A DNA stretch of 56,480 nt from an uncultured Lachnospiraceae bacterium (GCA_900549995.1 URQQ01000028.1:1-56480), one strand, 5' to 3'; counted from the first letter of the stretch, positions 17,923 through 26,098 are shown. Notes: a model not told the origin generated them from the sequence alone. Numbers and translations are program-made.

Positions 17923-17974
17923 TTGAAATCCTCCACTTTTGTAATCTGTTCTATGATTCTTCCATGTATAACAA

Positions 17975-18023
17975 GATTAACAAATGCGGTTTTGTGCTAC
18001 AAAAATACTTTTGCCTCTTCTAA
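17975..18023 (-). promoter_or_regulatory. Promoter and activator box of the kinase gene
   Basis: Minus-strand elements: -10-like TTAATC (17975-17980), a 16-bp spacer, -35-like TTGTAG (17997-18002), and the box AGAGGCAAAAGTA (18006-18018). The box is identical to the one at 12054-12066 and sits at the same distance from the -35. The palindromic extension seen there is degenerate here (CCTCTTCTAATAGG). Confidence 0.6.
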
Positions 18024-18091
18024 TAGGAAAATGAACGGGTCATTTTCTTCTTGTTTCCAAAATATTGCAATAAGTATATGGCAATTTCTGA

Positions 18092-18121
18092 TTCGAAATG
18101 TTTTGCAATGCATTTTATACT
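18092..18121 (+). promoter_or_regulatory. Candidate promoter of the zinc dehydrogenase
   Basis: TTCGAA (18092-18097), 18 bp, TATACT (18116-18121), about 30 nt before the start codon of the dehydrogenase. ATTGCAA and TTGCAAT half-sites flank it at about 18064 and 18103. Confidence 0.4.
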
Positions 18122-18151
18122 GAAACCAGAGATTGAAAGGAGAAAGAAAAG

Positions 18152-19198
18152 ATGAAAATGAAAGCAGCTCTTATGTACGGACCAGACGATATCCGTGTAG
18201 AAGAAACAGATAAACCAGTATGTCCAAAGGATGGACTTATTCTGAAAATTATGTCAGTTGGATTGTGTGGTTCAGATATCAGGAATCTCACGACAGATTC
18301 CAGAAAAGGAGACTATCCGTTTATCTACGGACATGAAATCGTAGGATATGTGGACGAAATCGGGAGTGAACAGACAAAATATTCTGTTGGTGACAGGCTC
18401 TTTCTGTTCCCGGGAACTTACTGTATGGAATGCGATGAATGTGTCAGCGGACACAGTGAAAACTGCTCCAACACTGCCGTGGCAAAGCTGGCAGGAACCG
18501 GCGGTTTCGCACAATATGTTGCCGTATCGGGGGAGAAAATCCGCTATGGGGGTATCTATGAGATACCAGAAGATGTATCCTTCGACGCAGCCAGCCTCGG
18601 AGAGCCTTTGACTTCCGTATTCGCATGTCTTGAAAATGTGGATGTCAGCTTTCCAGACACGCTTGTGATTATCGGGGCAGGCCCCATCGGCTGCTTTATG
18701 GCTCAGCTGTCTAAAATTCGCGGCGCACAGAAAGTAATTATGATTGATATCAATGACAGACGTCTGGAAACGGCGAAACAATTCGGTGTGGATGTAACGA
18801 TCAACAGTTCTGCCGAAGATCCAATTGAAGCTGTCAAATCACTGACGAATGGAAAGGGTGCTGACAAAGTCATCTCAGCGACACCCGCCAATGCGACACA
18901 GACGCAGAGCATCCATATGGTCAGAAAGGGCGGCCTGGTTGTATTCTTCGGCGGCGTTCCGAAGGGGTCGATGACAGAGCTTGACTGTAATCTGATTCAT
19001 TATAATAATATTTGGATCAAAGGACATTTTGGCGCTTCCTACAGCCAGTCCAGGCGTGCATTTCAGTTAGCCGTTTCGCCTGATTTTCCTACGGAAAAGT
19101 TCGTGACACACGTTCTTCCGCTGGATAAAATCAATGAAGGAATCCAATTGACAAGAACCGGAGAGGCAATCAAAGTAGTGCTTCATCCATTTGACTGA
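18152..19198 (+). CDS. Zinc-dependent polyol/alcohol dehydrogenase (MDR)
   Basis: A 348-residue medium-chain dehydrogenase of the sorbitol / galactitol-1-phosphate dehydrogenase type. The catalytic zinc site is C39 plus GHE (H61, E62). A structural zinc lobe is seen as C91, C94, C97 and C105. The NAD-binding motif is IGAGPIG near residues 171-177. It would oxidise a secondary hydroxyl of a polyol or sugar phosphate to a ketone, feeding the FGGY kinase encoded divergently. AAGGAGA precedes the ATG. A phosphorylated substrate is possible, as in galactitol-phosphate enzymes. Confidence 0.88.
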   Translation: MKMKAALMYGPDDIRVEETDKPVCPKDGLILKIMSVGLCGSDIRNLTTDSRKGDYPFIYGHEIVGYVDEIGSEQTKYSVGDRLFLFPGTYCMECDECVSGHSENCSNTAVAKLAGTGGFAQYVAVSGEKIRYGGIYEIPEDVSFDAASLGEPLTSVFACLENVDVSFPDTLVIIGAGPIGCFMAQLSKIRGAQKVIMIDINDRRLETAKQFGVDVTINSSAEDPIEAVKSLTNGKGADKVISATPANATQTQSIHMVRKGGLVVFFGGVPKGSMTELDCNLIHYNNIWIKGHFGASYSQSRRAFQLAVSPDFPTEKFVTHVLPLDKINEGIQLTRTGEAIKVVLHPFD

Positions 19199-19220
19199 TG
19201 GTAAAAATAAGGAAGAAACA

Positions 19221-19254
19221 CGAAAACGGAGGGCAGTTATGCCTTCCGTTTTCG
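19221..19254. terminator. Bidirectional terminator
   Basis: A 15-bp stem (CGAAAACGGAGGGCA with TGCCTTCCGTTTTCG, one G-T pair) around a GTTA loop sits between the convergent dehydrogenase and spmA-like genes and overlaps the spmA stop codon. Confidence 0.65.
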
Positions 19255-19854
19255 GTCCATGACCTTGCAGTATATGACCCCGGCCAGTGTACTCACCAGA
19301 GTCGCCGCAATCCCCGCACCGACAATCCCTGCAGGATTTACGCTCCCATACTGGCTGCGGTATGCGATGACATTCACCGGAATCAATTGAAGTGAAGAAA
19401 TGTTGATAATCAAAAACGTGCACATCTCATTGCTTGCTGTTCCCGGCTGCATGGAAGGTCCAGGGAGACGGCCTCTCCGCCTGTCTTCTTCCAGTTTCCC
19501 AAGTTCATCCATTGCCCGGAGCCCAGCCGGCGTTGCGGCCCAGCCGAGTCCCAGAAAGTTGGCAATCATATTAGTCGCAATATGTTCTGTGGCGGGATGG
19601 CCGTCAGGAATCGCAGGGAAGAGAAAATGGATCACCGGCTTTAGTTTCCTCGAAGCGGTTTCAATAATTCCCGCTTTTGTCGCAATTTCCATAAGTCCTA
19701 CCCAGAAGGACATAATTCCCATCATGGTGATGCATAGAGTGACGGCTTCCCGGGAGGAATCAAGCGCGGCATTCGTTACGTCCGGCATTCTTCCGGTGAA
19801 GGCGGCAAAGACCACGCCGAGGATGATCATACCGGCCCAAAGATAATTTAACAT
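19237..19854 (-). CDS. spmA: Spore maturation protein A-like (nucleoside-recognition/Gate domain)
   Basis: A 205-residue membrane protein matching SpmA. It has an N-terminal hydrophobic helix (LNYLWAGMIILGVVFAAFTG), the conserved ATNMIANFLGLGWAATPAGL segment mid-protein, then the polar loop and TASNEMCTFLIINISSLQLIP, and a final helix with a basic tail. SpmA works with SpmB in spore core dehydration in Bacillus and Clostridium. Here no spmB follows: the next downstream DNA holds the convergent dehydrogenase. AGAGGG precedes the ATG. Presence supports a spore-forming host, or one with sporulating ancestors. Confidence 0.88.
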   Translation of the reverse strand: MLNYLWAGMIILGVVFAAFTGRMPDVTNAALDSSREAVTLCITMMGIMSFWVGLMEIATKAGIIETASRKLKPVIHFLFPAIPDGHPATEHIATNMIANFLGLGWAATPAGLRAMDELGKLEEDRRRGRLPGPSMQPGTASNEMCTFLIINISSLQLIPVNVIAYRSQYGSVNPAGIVGAGIAATLVSTLAGVIYCKVMDRKRKA

Positions 19855-20055
19855 GGCAGACCCTCTGCTGCTTGTTTATTCTAATCATATGCATGGAAGC
19901 TTTAAAATATTATCAAATGAGAGGAACCCGGATACAGACAGCCAGCAAAGAGAGTGTGACCGTTGAAACAGAGGTATATAAATCCTGCAGCGTGACTTTA
20001 TCACAGTAAGTATTACAAAGAGTGGTTATAATACATTCCAGAAGGAGTGATATAT

Positions 20056-20352
20056 ATGACAATTAAGTTAGATGAACGGTTAAAAGATTATATGGAACAA
20101 AAAGGACAGAAAAACATTGTACTGGAACCTTTTGCATGCAATACCTGAAGCGGAACCATTATGGATATATCAGCAAGGTTTGCTGATTCAGATGAGGTAG
20201 AGGCATTAAAAGGCAGGGAATACAAACAGTATCCGAATGAGATCGGAAGCACGCTGTTAGCTCCGGTCAGCGTCAATGCCGCAGAGACAGTGACACTGGG
20301 ATTGTCAAGATTTTTTAAGACGATCACCATACAGGGGCTTCGCATGAACTAA
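20056..20352 (+). CDS. Small selenoprotein with CxxU motif (UGA read as Sec)
   Basis: A 98-residue reading frame with one in-frame TGA at 20146-20148 (codon 31) that I read as selenocysteine. AAGGAGTG precedes the ATG at proper spacing. The residues around the TGA are PFACNT-U-SGTIMD, so Cys28 and Sec31 make a CxxU redox motif, and the reading frame stays open and protein-like for 67 codons beyond. A hairpin with the bacterial SECIS geometry starts 20 nt downstream (20169-20187). The window also has a clear Sec formate dehydrogenase. It recalls small clostridial (seleno)proteins of about 95 residues, some HesB/IscA-like, but function is unknown. Standard annotation would call only the fragment starting at 20161, or miss it. 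Confidence 0.75.
20169..20187 (+). promoter_or_regulatory. SECIS-like hairpin of the small selenoprotein
   Basis: ATCAGCAA-GGT-TTGCTGAT is a perfect 8-bp stem with a GGU loop. The loop begins 28 nt after the UGA codon, within the known bacterial SECIS window of roughly 16-37 nt, and has G at its first positions as SelB recognition requires. Confidence 0.7.
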
Positions 20353-20370
20353 ATTGTAAACGGCACCATG

Positions 20371-20406
20371 GCAGGAAGACTTTTGGGAAACCGGAAGACT
20401 TCCTGC
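20371..20406 (+). terminator. Terminator after selenoprotein gene
   Basis: GCAGGAAG (20371-20378) pairs with CTTCCTGC (20399-20406), followed by TTCTTTC. It lies 18 nt after the selenoprotein stop codon. Confidence 0.6.
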
Positions 20407-20416
20407 TTCTTTCATG

Positions 20417-20445
20417 TAGACAAGTGGGAAAGATCATAGTATAAT
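20417..20445 (+). promoter_or_regulatory. Promoter of the DAHP synthase gene
   Basis: TAGACA (20417-20422), a 17-bp spacer and a perfect TATAAT (20440-20445), 45 nt before the start codon. Confidence 0.6.
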
Positions 20446-20490
20446 CAGGAAGAATACTTTTGCACTTTACAGCGACAGAGGAGGAAGAAC

Positions 20491-21522
20491 ATGGGAATGC
20501 GAGTCAATAAAGAACTGCCGCTTCCGGCAGATCTGAAAGCGGAATATCCGCTGTCAGAGGATATCATAGAACTGAAAAAGAAAAGGGATCGGGAGATCAG
20601 AGATATTTTTACCGGGAATTCTGATAAATTCATCGTACTGGCAGGGCCGTGTTCTGCGGATAATGAGGATTCGGTGTGTCAATATGTGGAACGGCTTGCC
20701 AGAGTCAATAAAAAGGTATCTGATCGTCTGATGATTATCCCCAGAATCTATACGAATAAACCGAGGACAACGGGAGCCGGCTATAAGGGAATGCTGCACC
20801 AGCCGGAGCCGGATAAGGAGCCTGACCTGCTGGCAGGAATTATAGCGATCCGTAAAATGCACATCCGGGCGATCTTGGAAAGTGGGATGACGGCGGCAGA
20901 TGAGATGCTGTATCCTGAGAACCGCAGCTATCTGGATGACATTTTATCTTATGAGGCAATTGGCGCAAGGTCTGTGGAGAATCAGCAGCACAGGCTGACA
21001 GCGAGCGGCATGGACATCCCGATCGGGATGAAGAATCCTACAAGCGGCGATTTCTCAGTTATGCTGAATTCCGTGATTGCGGCTCAGAGTTCGCATAACT
21101 TTATCTACCGGGGAATGGATGTTACTACGGACGGAAATGACCTTGCCCATGTCATCCTGAGAGGCGGTGTTGATAAATACGGAACATGCAATCCGAACTA
21201 TCACTATGAAGACCTGGTACGCCTTCTGAAGATGTATGAAAAACTGGATCTTAAGAACCCGGCGGCTATTGTGGATGTCAACCATTCAAACTCCGATAAA
21301 CAGTACAAAGAACAGATCCGGATTGTGAGTGAAGTACTTCACAGCAGAAATTATAATCCAAAGCTGAAAAAGCTGATCAAAGGCGTTATGATTGAAAGTT
21401 ATCTGGAAGAAGGCAGCCAGTCCATTGACAGTGAACGCATTTACGGGAAATCAATTACAGATCCCTGCCTTGGATGGGAAGATACAGAAGAATTGATTTA
21501 TAAGATTGCGGAAAACTGCTAG
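20491..21522 (+). CDS. 3-Deoxy-7-phosphoheptulonate synthase (AroF/G type)
   Basis: A 343-residue class I DAHP synthase, condensing phosphoenolpyruvate and erythrose 4-phosphate in the first step of the shikimate pathway. Diagnostic segments are VLAGPCSADN (about 49-58), PRIYTNKPRTTGAGYKG (about 84-100), GMKNPTSGDF and the metal-binding IVDVNHSNS. The length and N-terminal LP-P-L-S extension match the E. coli-type AroF/G/H group, which is feedback inhibited by aromatic amino acids. AGGAGG lies 6 nt before the ATG. It stands alone, with its own promoter, not in an aromatic operon. Confidence 0.93.
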   Translation: MGMRVNKELPLPADLKAEYPLSEDIIELKKKRDREIRDIFTGNSDKFIVLAGPCSADNEDSVCQYVERLARVNKKVSDRLMIIPRIYTNKPRTTGAGYKGMLHQPEPDKEPDLLAGIIAIRKMHIRAILESGMTAADEMLYPENRSYLDDILSYEAIGARSVENQQHRLTASGMDIPIGMKNPTSGDFSVMLNSVIAAQSSHNFIYRGMDVTTDGNDLAHVILRGGVDKYGTCNPNYHYEDLVRLLKMYEKLDLKNPAAIVDVNHSNSDKQYKEQIRIVSEVLHSRNYNPKLKKLIKGVMIESYLEEGSQSIDSERIYGKSITDPCLGWEDTEELIYKIAENC

Positions 21523-21540
21523 ATATCGGATCTTTTAAAA

Positions 21541-21566
21541 CATGAGAAATCATGTTATATTATAAT
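21541..21566 (+). promoter_or_regulatory. Candidate promoter of the DarA gene
   Basis: A perfect TATAAT (21561-21566) lies just after a small hairpin CATGA-GAAA-TCATG (21541-21554). The -35 region is weak, so the assignment rests on the -10. Confidence 0.35.
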
Positions 21567-21627
21567 ACAGGAAACGTTGTTCTTTTAGATAGGTGCTGAA
21601 AATTATAAAAATTAAGAGGTGTCGGTT

Positions 21628-21900
21628 ATGAAAATGATTTATGCAATCACAAATTCAGAAGATGGAGACAGAGTCACAGATGCTCTGAATAAAGAAAAAT
21701 TCAGTGTGACAAAGCTTGCCACGACCGGAGGCTTTCTTCACAAAGGAAACACAACGCTTCTGATTGGAACAGAAGAGGAACTTGTAGAAAAGGCCGTGGA
21801 CATCATAGAGACGGAAAGCCATAAAGGCAAACAGGGCAAGGGTGACGGCAAAGGTGCGACGGTGTTTGTTGTAGACGTTGAAAGATTTGAAAAAGTATGA
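21628..21900 (+). CDS. darA: Cyclic-di-AMP receptor DarA (PstA-like, DUF970)
   Basis: A 90-residue PII-like signalling protein. The family signature FSVTKLATTGGFLHKGNTTL, which binds cyclic-di-AMP at subunit interfaces of the trimer, lies at about residues 25-44. The protein starts with the strand MIYAITNSEDGDRV and ends with FVVDVERFEKV. Length is a little shorter than the Bacillus protein of about 109. AGAGGTG places the start at the ATG 21628 rather than the GTG nine bases upstream. The downstream target in this organism is unknown. Confidence 0.92.
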   Translation: MKMIYAITNSEDGDRVTDALNKEKFSVTKLATTGGFLHKGNTTLLIGTEEELVEKAVDIIETESHKGKQGKGDGKGATVFVVDVERFEKV

Positions 21901-21910
21901 GAATAGAAGA

Positions 21911-21949
21911 GGGCCATATACAGTTCGAAAGTCTGTATATGGCCCTTTT
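21911..21949. terminator. Strong terminator after darA
   Basis: A perfect 13-bp stem (GGGCCATATACAG with CTGTATATGGCCC), 9-nt loop and TTTT tail on the plus strand. It separates darA from the convergent histidine kinase gene. Confidence 0.85.
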
Positions 21950-21963
21950 CCGTAAGAGGATTC

Positions 21964-22848
21964 TTATGAAACCGGACGGAAGGTAAGTGTGATCACAAAA
22001 TGATTGTCTGTGATCTGGACGCTGGCACTTCCGCCCATCCGTTTCATCAGTTCGTTCACGATTGCAAGCCCCAGTCCTGAGGAGCCTCGTTTCCGTGAAG
22101 TATCCGCTTTGTAAAAACGTTCAAATATCTGGTCAGGGTCGATGGAGGAAGGATCATCCACCGGATTGAGAAATGTGATCACATTCTCATGCTGCGTGAT
22201 CTTAAGCCCGCCCGAACCATGAAGGAGAGCGTTGTGAATCAGGTTTCTGAAAATGCGCCCGAGACTTTCAGGCGAGGCCAGAATACAAAGTGACTCATCG
22301 TCAAACCGGACATCGGGTTCAATTCCCCTTTCATCAAATGCATGGTACAGTCCGACCATGCAGTCACAGAGCACCGGGAAGACCGGGGTAGGGGAGCATT
22401 CCAGTGTAAAATCATCGTTCGTAAGTTTGGTGTATAAAAACAATTCTTCCAGCATGTCTTTCAGTTCTGAAAGGCGGCTTTGGATGATGGAGGTATAGCG
22501 CTTCCGGGTATCCGGGTCCTCGCAGTCTTCCAGCATCTGCAGATATCCTGCAGCACTGGTGAGCGGCGTTCGGATATCATGCGCGATGTTGGAGATGGTC
22601 TTCTTCAGCTGTTTTTGCGATCTTTCATGCTGGAGGCGGTTTTCCCGAAAGGAAACAAGAAGGGACTCCAGTTTCTTATATAATTTCTGTATATCCTTCG
22701 TCCGGATACTCGCAGAGAGTTCAATCTGACTCCCCTTTTCAATGGCATCCAGCTGTCTGGTAAGCCGGATGATTTCCTGACGGTAACTTAGAAGTGTCAG
22801 AAGAAGGATCAGAAGAAGCACTGCGGACACTATGAGAATTAAAAGCAT
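21964..22848 (-). CDS. Sensor histidine kinase
   Basis: A 294-residue histidine kinase with a single N-terminal membrane helix (about 2-20) and no extracellular sensing domain. A coiled-coil linker leads to the H-box NIAHDIRTPL (H90), then the N box (IFRNLIHNALLHG), the F-type box FERFYKAD and the G box SSGLGLAIVNEL. Such short kinases often sense through an associated ABC transporter. It is the last gene of the TetR / response regulator / ATPase / permease operon and most likely phosphorylates the regulator at 24699-25370. Confidence 0.9.
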   Translation of the reverse strand: MLLILIVSAVLLLILLLTLLSYRQEIIRLTRQLDAIEKGSQIELSASIRTKDIQKLYKKLESLLVSFRENRLQHERSQKQLKKTISNIAHDIRTPLTSAAGYLQMLEDCEDPDTRKRYTSIIQSRLSELKDMLEELFLYTKLTNDDFTLECSPTPVFPVLCDCMVGLYHAFDERGIEPDVRFDDESLCILASPESLGRIFRNLIHNALLHGSGGLKITQHENVITFLNPVDDPSSIDPDQIFERFYKADTSRKRGSSGLGLAIVNELMKRMGGSASVQITDNHFVITLTFRPVS

Positions 22849-22882
22849 GGAAGCCTCCTGTCTGTTCCGTGTCAGAACTGTT

Positions 22883-23689
22883 TTAGATATCTTTTTTCGC
22901 CAGAATCAGTTTGCTGATGACGGTATAAAGAATGAAAAATACAACACTTACAATGATCTGACGTAAGCTTTCAGGGCCCTGATATTTGAGCGGGCAGGTT
23001 GCAAGATTCATATATAAGCTGTAATTCATAATCTCGCCGGCTCCAAAGAGTCCCAGCAATGACTGTAAAATCACTACAATAAGACCGCTGCATAAGACAA
23101 ACGCACTTGCCGCCCCGGCTGCTTTGCTTCTTGTAATCATGCAGATCAGAAGTGTAAGGGAACAGAAGCCGTTCGTAACCATCCAGACACTGAAAAGATA
23201 AAAGAGAGTGTCTGCGGCGCTGGCATAGTGGAATAAATTCCCGAAGATCAGGTTCAGAACAAGTGTGATTGCATAGGTTCCGGCCAGAGACATCAGGTTA
23301 ATGACTGAAATGGATGCCATTTTGCTGAGGATGTACTCCCATTTATTTTCATGGACAGCCATAATATTTTTAATAAATCCACTGTCAAAGTCGGTGCAGA
23401 TAAACAGTGACATCAGGATGCTGATCACAACAGGGAAGAATCCGCCGCTGATGTTAGTCTGATGGTACAGGCTTAAAAGAGAAGTTGTTCCAAGTACTTC
23501 TTTTACTTCGCCGGAAGTAGCGGTAATCGTAGCGCCATGTTGAAGCAGAAACTCCTGTATCTCAGGATTGCTCAAGATATAAAAGATGCCAAAGGTAAGT
23601 ACTGAGGTAAAAGCCAGGATACCAAAGCAGATGTAGATACTTTTGCTGCGGTACAGGTGTCTGAGGTCCATTCTGAGAAGATTAAGCAT
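22883..23689 (-). CDS. ABC-2 type transporter permease
   Basis: A 268-residue membrane protein with about six hydrophobic helices. It begins LLRMDLRHLYRSKSIYICFG, typical of ABC-2 permeases of bacitracin or lantibiotic self-protection and related exporters. An extracytoplasmic stretch of about 50 residues follows helix 1. It overlaps the ATPase gene by 8 nt, a sign of translational coupling, and forms a transporter with it. Substrate unknown; antimicrobial peptide detoxification is a common role for this arrangement. Confidence 0.85.
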   Translation of the reverse strand: MLNLLRMDLRHLYRSKSIYICFGILAFTSVLTFGIFYILSNPEIQEFLLQHGATITATSGEVKEVLGTTSLLSLYHQTNISGGFFPVVISILMSLFICTDFDSGFIKNIMAVHENKWEYILSKMASISVINLMSLAGTYAITLVLNLIFGNLFHYASAADTLFYLFSVWMVTNGFCSLTLLICMITRSKAAGAASAFVLCSGLIVVILQSLLGLFGAGEIMNYSLYMNLATCPLKYQGPESLRQIIVSVVFFILYTVISKLILAKKDI

Positions 23690-24602
23690 CTAAACCGCCT
23701 CCTTCCATCAGATCCAGGAAGTACTGTTCCAGATCAATACGGTGGAGCCCGCAGGATAATACCGTGATTCCATTCTGCACGAGAAGGGTGGTGATCTGTC
23801 CGCTGTCCAGATAATCGTAGATATGAATCTGTCCCCTGGCAAATACTTCGTAAGTGATCTCCGGCAGTGTTTCGGAAAGGATGGCAGCCGCCTTTTCTGT
23901 CTGTTCTACTTCGACAAGAAGATAATCCCGGCACTGTTCTTCCAGAGATTCTTTTGACATCTGTCTGATCAGCCTGCCGTCTTTGATAATTCCATAGGTA
24001 GTGGCAATCTTGCTGAGTTCTCCGAGAATATGGGAACTGATGATGATTGTTTTGCCTTCTTCTTCATTCAGTTTTATCAGACATTCTCTGATTTCACGAA
24101 TCCCCTCCGGATCCAGTCCGTTGATTGGCTCATCCAGGATCAGGAGATCAGGATTTCCAAGAAGTGCCATGGCAATTCCGAGGCGCTGTTTCATACCCAT
24201 CGAAAATTGTTTCGTCTTTTTCTTGCCGGTGTTGTCAATATTCATAAGTTTCATGATACGGTCAATACTCTGATAGTCTACAAGGCCGAGACATTGTGCT
24301 TTGAGTATCATGTTCTCTCTTGCGGAAATGTTTGGATAGAGTCCTGCGCTCTCGATCAGCATTCCGACTCGCCGTCTTGTAATCGTGTCATTTACCGGGG
24401 AGCCGAACAGTGAAACTTCTCCCTCGGTCGGATGTGCAAGCCCGCACAGCATTTTCAGGGTTGTCGACTTGCCGGCGCCATTGCGGCCGATAAAGCCATA
24501 GATTTCGCCTGTTTTTACTTTCATATCCACATGGTCCACGGCTGATTTCTGATTGTAAATCTTAGTGAGGCCATGGGTTTTAACAGCATACTCTGTATTC
24601 AT
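23682..24602 (-). CDS. ABC transporter ATP-binding protein
   Basis: A 306-residue ATPase of the BcrA/CcmA-like class. Walker A is GRNGAGKST, the signature loop is QFSMGMKQRLGIA (a Met-containing variant of LSGGQ), and Walker B is LLILDEPINGLD, followed by the switch His in IISSHIL. A C-terminal domain of about 90 residues follows, as in drug-export ATPases. The ATG at 24602 has AAGGA before it; the frame runs 22 codons upstream without a better site. Confidence 0.92.
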   Translation of the reverse strand: MNTEYAVKTHGLTKIYNQKSAVDHVDMKVKTGEIYGFIGRNGAGKSTTLKMLCGLAHPTEGEVSLFGSPVNDTITRRRVGMLIESAGLYPNISARENMILKAQCLGLVDYQSIDRIMKLMNIDNTGKKKTKQFSMGMKQRLGIAMALLGNPDLLILDEPINGLDPEGIREIRECLIKLNEEEGKTIIISSHILGELSKIATTYGIIKDGRLIRQMSKESLEEQCRDYLLVEVEQTEKAAAILSETLPEITYEVFARGQIHIYDYLDSGQITTLLVQNGITVLSCGLHRIDLEQYFLDLMEGGGLDA

Positions 24603-24698
24603 AATCTTTCCTTCTTTCTGATTGATGTCTGATAGGATCAGTTCTTTTTTACAATTCCAAGTATACACATACGGAATTTAAAAAGCGCAAAGGAAAGG

Positions 24699-25370
24699 TT
24701 AAGAAAGTTTAAAGCCCATTCCCCATACTGTCTGGATATAGGAATCTGTCTGGCTTTGCTTCAGCTTGGAGCGGATATTGCTGATATGGACGTTGATGGT
24801 TTTGTCATCCACAAAATAATCTTCATCCCAGGCGTATTCATAAATCATCTGCTTGGTGAAGACTTTTTTAGGATGTTTCATTAACAGTTCCAGAATACGG
24901 AATTCATGAAGCGTAAGTTCTACCGGAATGCCTGCGGCAGTCATTTCCTGCGTCTCAGAATTCAGAAGCCAGTTCCTGTAACAAAGTTCTGTCTTTGCAT
25001 CAGGCTGTTTTGAAGCCGGAAGGGTACGAAGCTGAACCTGAATCCTCACAAGCAGTTCTTTTAAATCAAACGGTTTGCAGATATAGTCATTTGCCCCGGC
25101 CGAGAGGAGTTCGACTTTGCTGTCCAGTTCATTTTTCGCGGACAGGACGATGACCGGAAGCTTGCCGGCGAAAGTCTTGATCAGCTCTTCTCCTGTCATT
25201 CCGGGGAGCATCAGATCCAGAAGGATCAGGTCAAACGGTTCCATGGAGAAGCGGAGTGCGCCTTCGCTTCCGGAGAAAGCCTGTGTGCAGAGATATCCGT
25301 TGCCGGTCAGATATTCTGAAATCATATTATTAATGTTCGTGTCATCTTCTATAATTAATATTTTTGCCAT
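24699..25370 (-). CDS. OmpR-family response regulator
   Basis: A 223-residue two-component regulator. The receiver domain (about 1-115) has the acidic pair E8-D9-D10 and phospho-acceptor D52 in LLDLMLPG. The C-terminal winged helix (about 130-223) includes LTLHEFRILELLMKHPKKVF and the recognition region VDDKTINVHISNIRSKL. The frame extends 32 codons upstream, but GGGGG before the ATG at 25370 marks the start, 14 nt after the TetR stop. It probably acts on the ABC transporter operon with the kinase at 21964-22848. Confidence 0.92.
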   Translation of the reverse strand: MAKILIIEDDTNINNMISEYLTGNGYLCTQAFSGSEGALRFSMEPFDLILLDLMLPGMTGEELIKTFAGKLPVIVLSAKNELDSKVELLSAGANDYICKPFDLKELLVRIQVQLRTLPASKQPDAKTELCYRNWLLNSETQEMTAAGIPVELTLHEFRILELLMKHPKKVFTKQMIYEYAWDEDYFVDDKTINVHISNIRSKLKQSQTDSYIQTVWGMGFKLS

Positions 25371-25384
25371 AATGCCCCCTGTGT

Positions 25385-25969
25385 TTATGGTCTCAAAGAG
25401 TCCAGATATATTTTCATCATCCGCTGTCCATACTGGAGCAGGGAATAGCGGAATTTTGTCAGACACCAGTCATATGTAAAACCACGTTCAATAATCGCGA
25501 ACCATTCTGCCAGTTCCTGATAAGTCATACTGCTCTTAATTTCTTTCTTTTCCAGACCTTCTTTCATAAAAAGAGAGACAAGCTGGTAATATTCTCTTTC
25601 AGGATTCAGAATATGGCGGGTTCCGGAGGTCATGACCTGCATTCCATATAATTCCGGGAGGAATCTGCGATAGGGAGATTCTTCCAGATTCTTCAGCACA
25701 TAGGCATCAAATGCATAAAGTTTATCCAGTGCGTTCATCTCAGGATCGATGGTCTCAATCCATGCATCATAGTCTGTATCAAAGAAGTAGGCAAGGCAGA
25801 ACATGAGGTCTTCCTTTCCGCGGAAATGATGATAGAAGGCACCTCTTGAGGTGTGCGATTCTTCAATGATTTCGTTGATTGTAGTGCGCTCATAACCCTG
25901 TTCCAGGAACAGTTTCCAGGCAGCATCAATAATTTTTTCTTTGGCGTTATACTTACTCGTTTTTCTCAT
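25385..25969 (-). CDS. TetR-family regulator (first gene of ABC/two-component operon)
   Basis: A 194-residue TetR-type repressor. The N-terminal HTH (about 8-55) contains TTINEIIEESHTSRGAFYHHF; the C-terminal two thirds are a helical effector domain. AAGGAACTGAG precedes the ATG at 25969. A perfect 7-7-7 palindrome (26001-26021) lies between the promoter and this gene, a typical autoregulatory operator. The operon thus has two inputs: this repressor and the two-component system. Confidence 0.9.
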   Translation of the reverse strand: MRKTSKYNAKEKIIDAAWKLFLEQGYERTTINEIIEESHTSRGAFYHHFRGKEDLMFCLAYFFDTDYDAWIETIDPEMNALDKLYAFDAYVLKNLEESPYRRFLPELYGMQVMTSGTRHILNPEREYYQLVSLFMKEGLEKKEIKSSMTYQELAEWFAIIERGFTYDWCLTKFRYSLLQYGQRMMKIYLDSLRP

Positions 25970-26000
25970 TCTCAGTTCCTTTAAATTTTCAATTATAATA

Positions 26001-26057
26001 CAGAACATGTCAGCTGTTCTGCACCTTTATACTAGCACAGGGGATGCTTTTTTTCAA
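26001..26057 (-). promoter_or_regulatory. Promoter and TetR operator of the ABC/two-component operon
   Basis: Minus-strand promoter: TTGAAA (-35, 26052-26057), a 17-bp spacer, TAGTAT (-10, 26029-26034). Directly downstream is the perfect inverted repeat CAGAACA-N7-TGTTCTG (26001-26021), where a bound TetR dimer would block transcription. Confidence 0.75.
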
Positions 26058-26098
26058 ATTAAAGCTATTAGAGGAAATGACAAAAAGTTTCCAATTGC

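Noticed and set aside
19893..20009. A 38-codon frame (MEALKYYQMRGT...) upstream of the small selenoprotein
   Set aside because: No ribosome binding site, no recognisable similarity and too short to judge. A weak resemblance of its end to the selenoprotein tail is not enough to call a duplicate.
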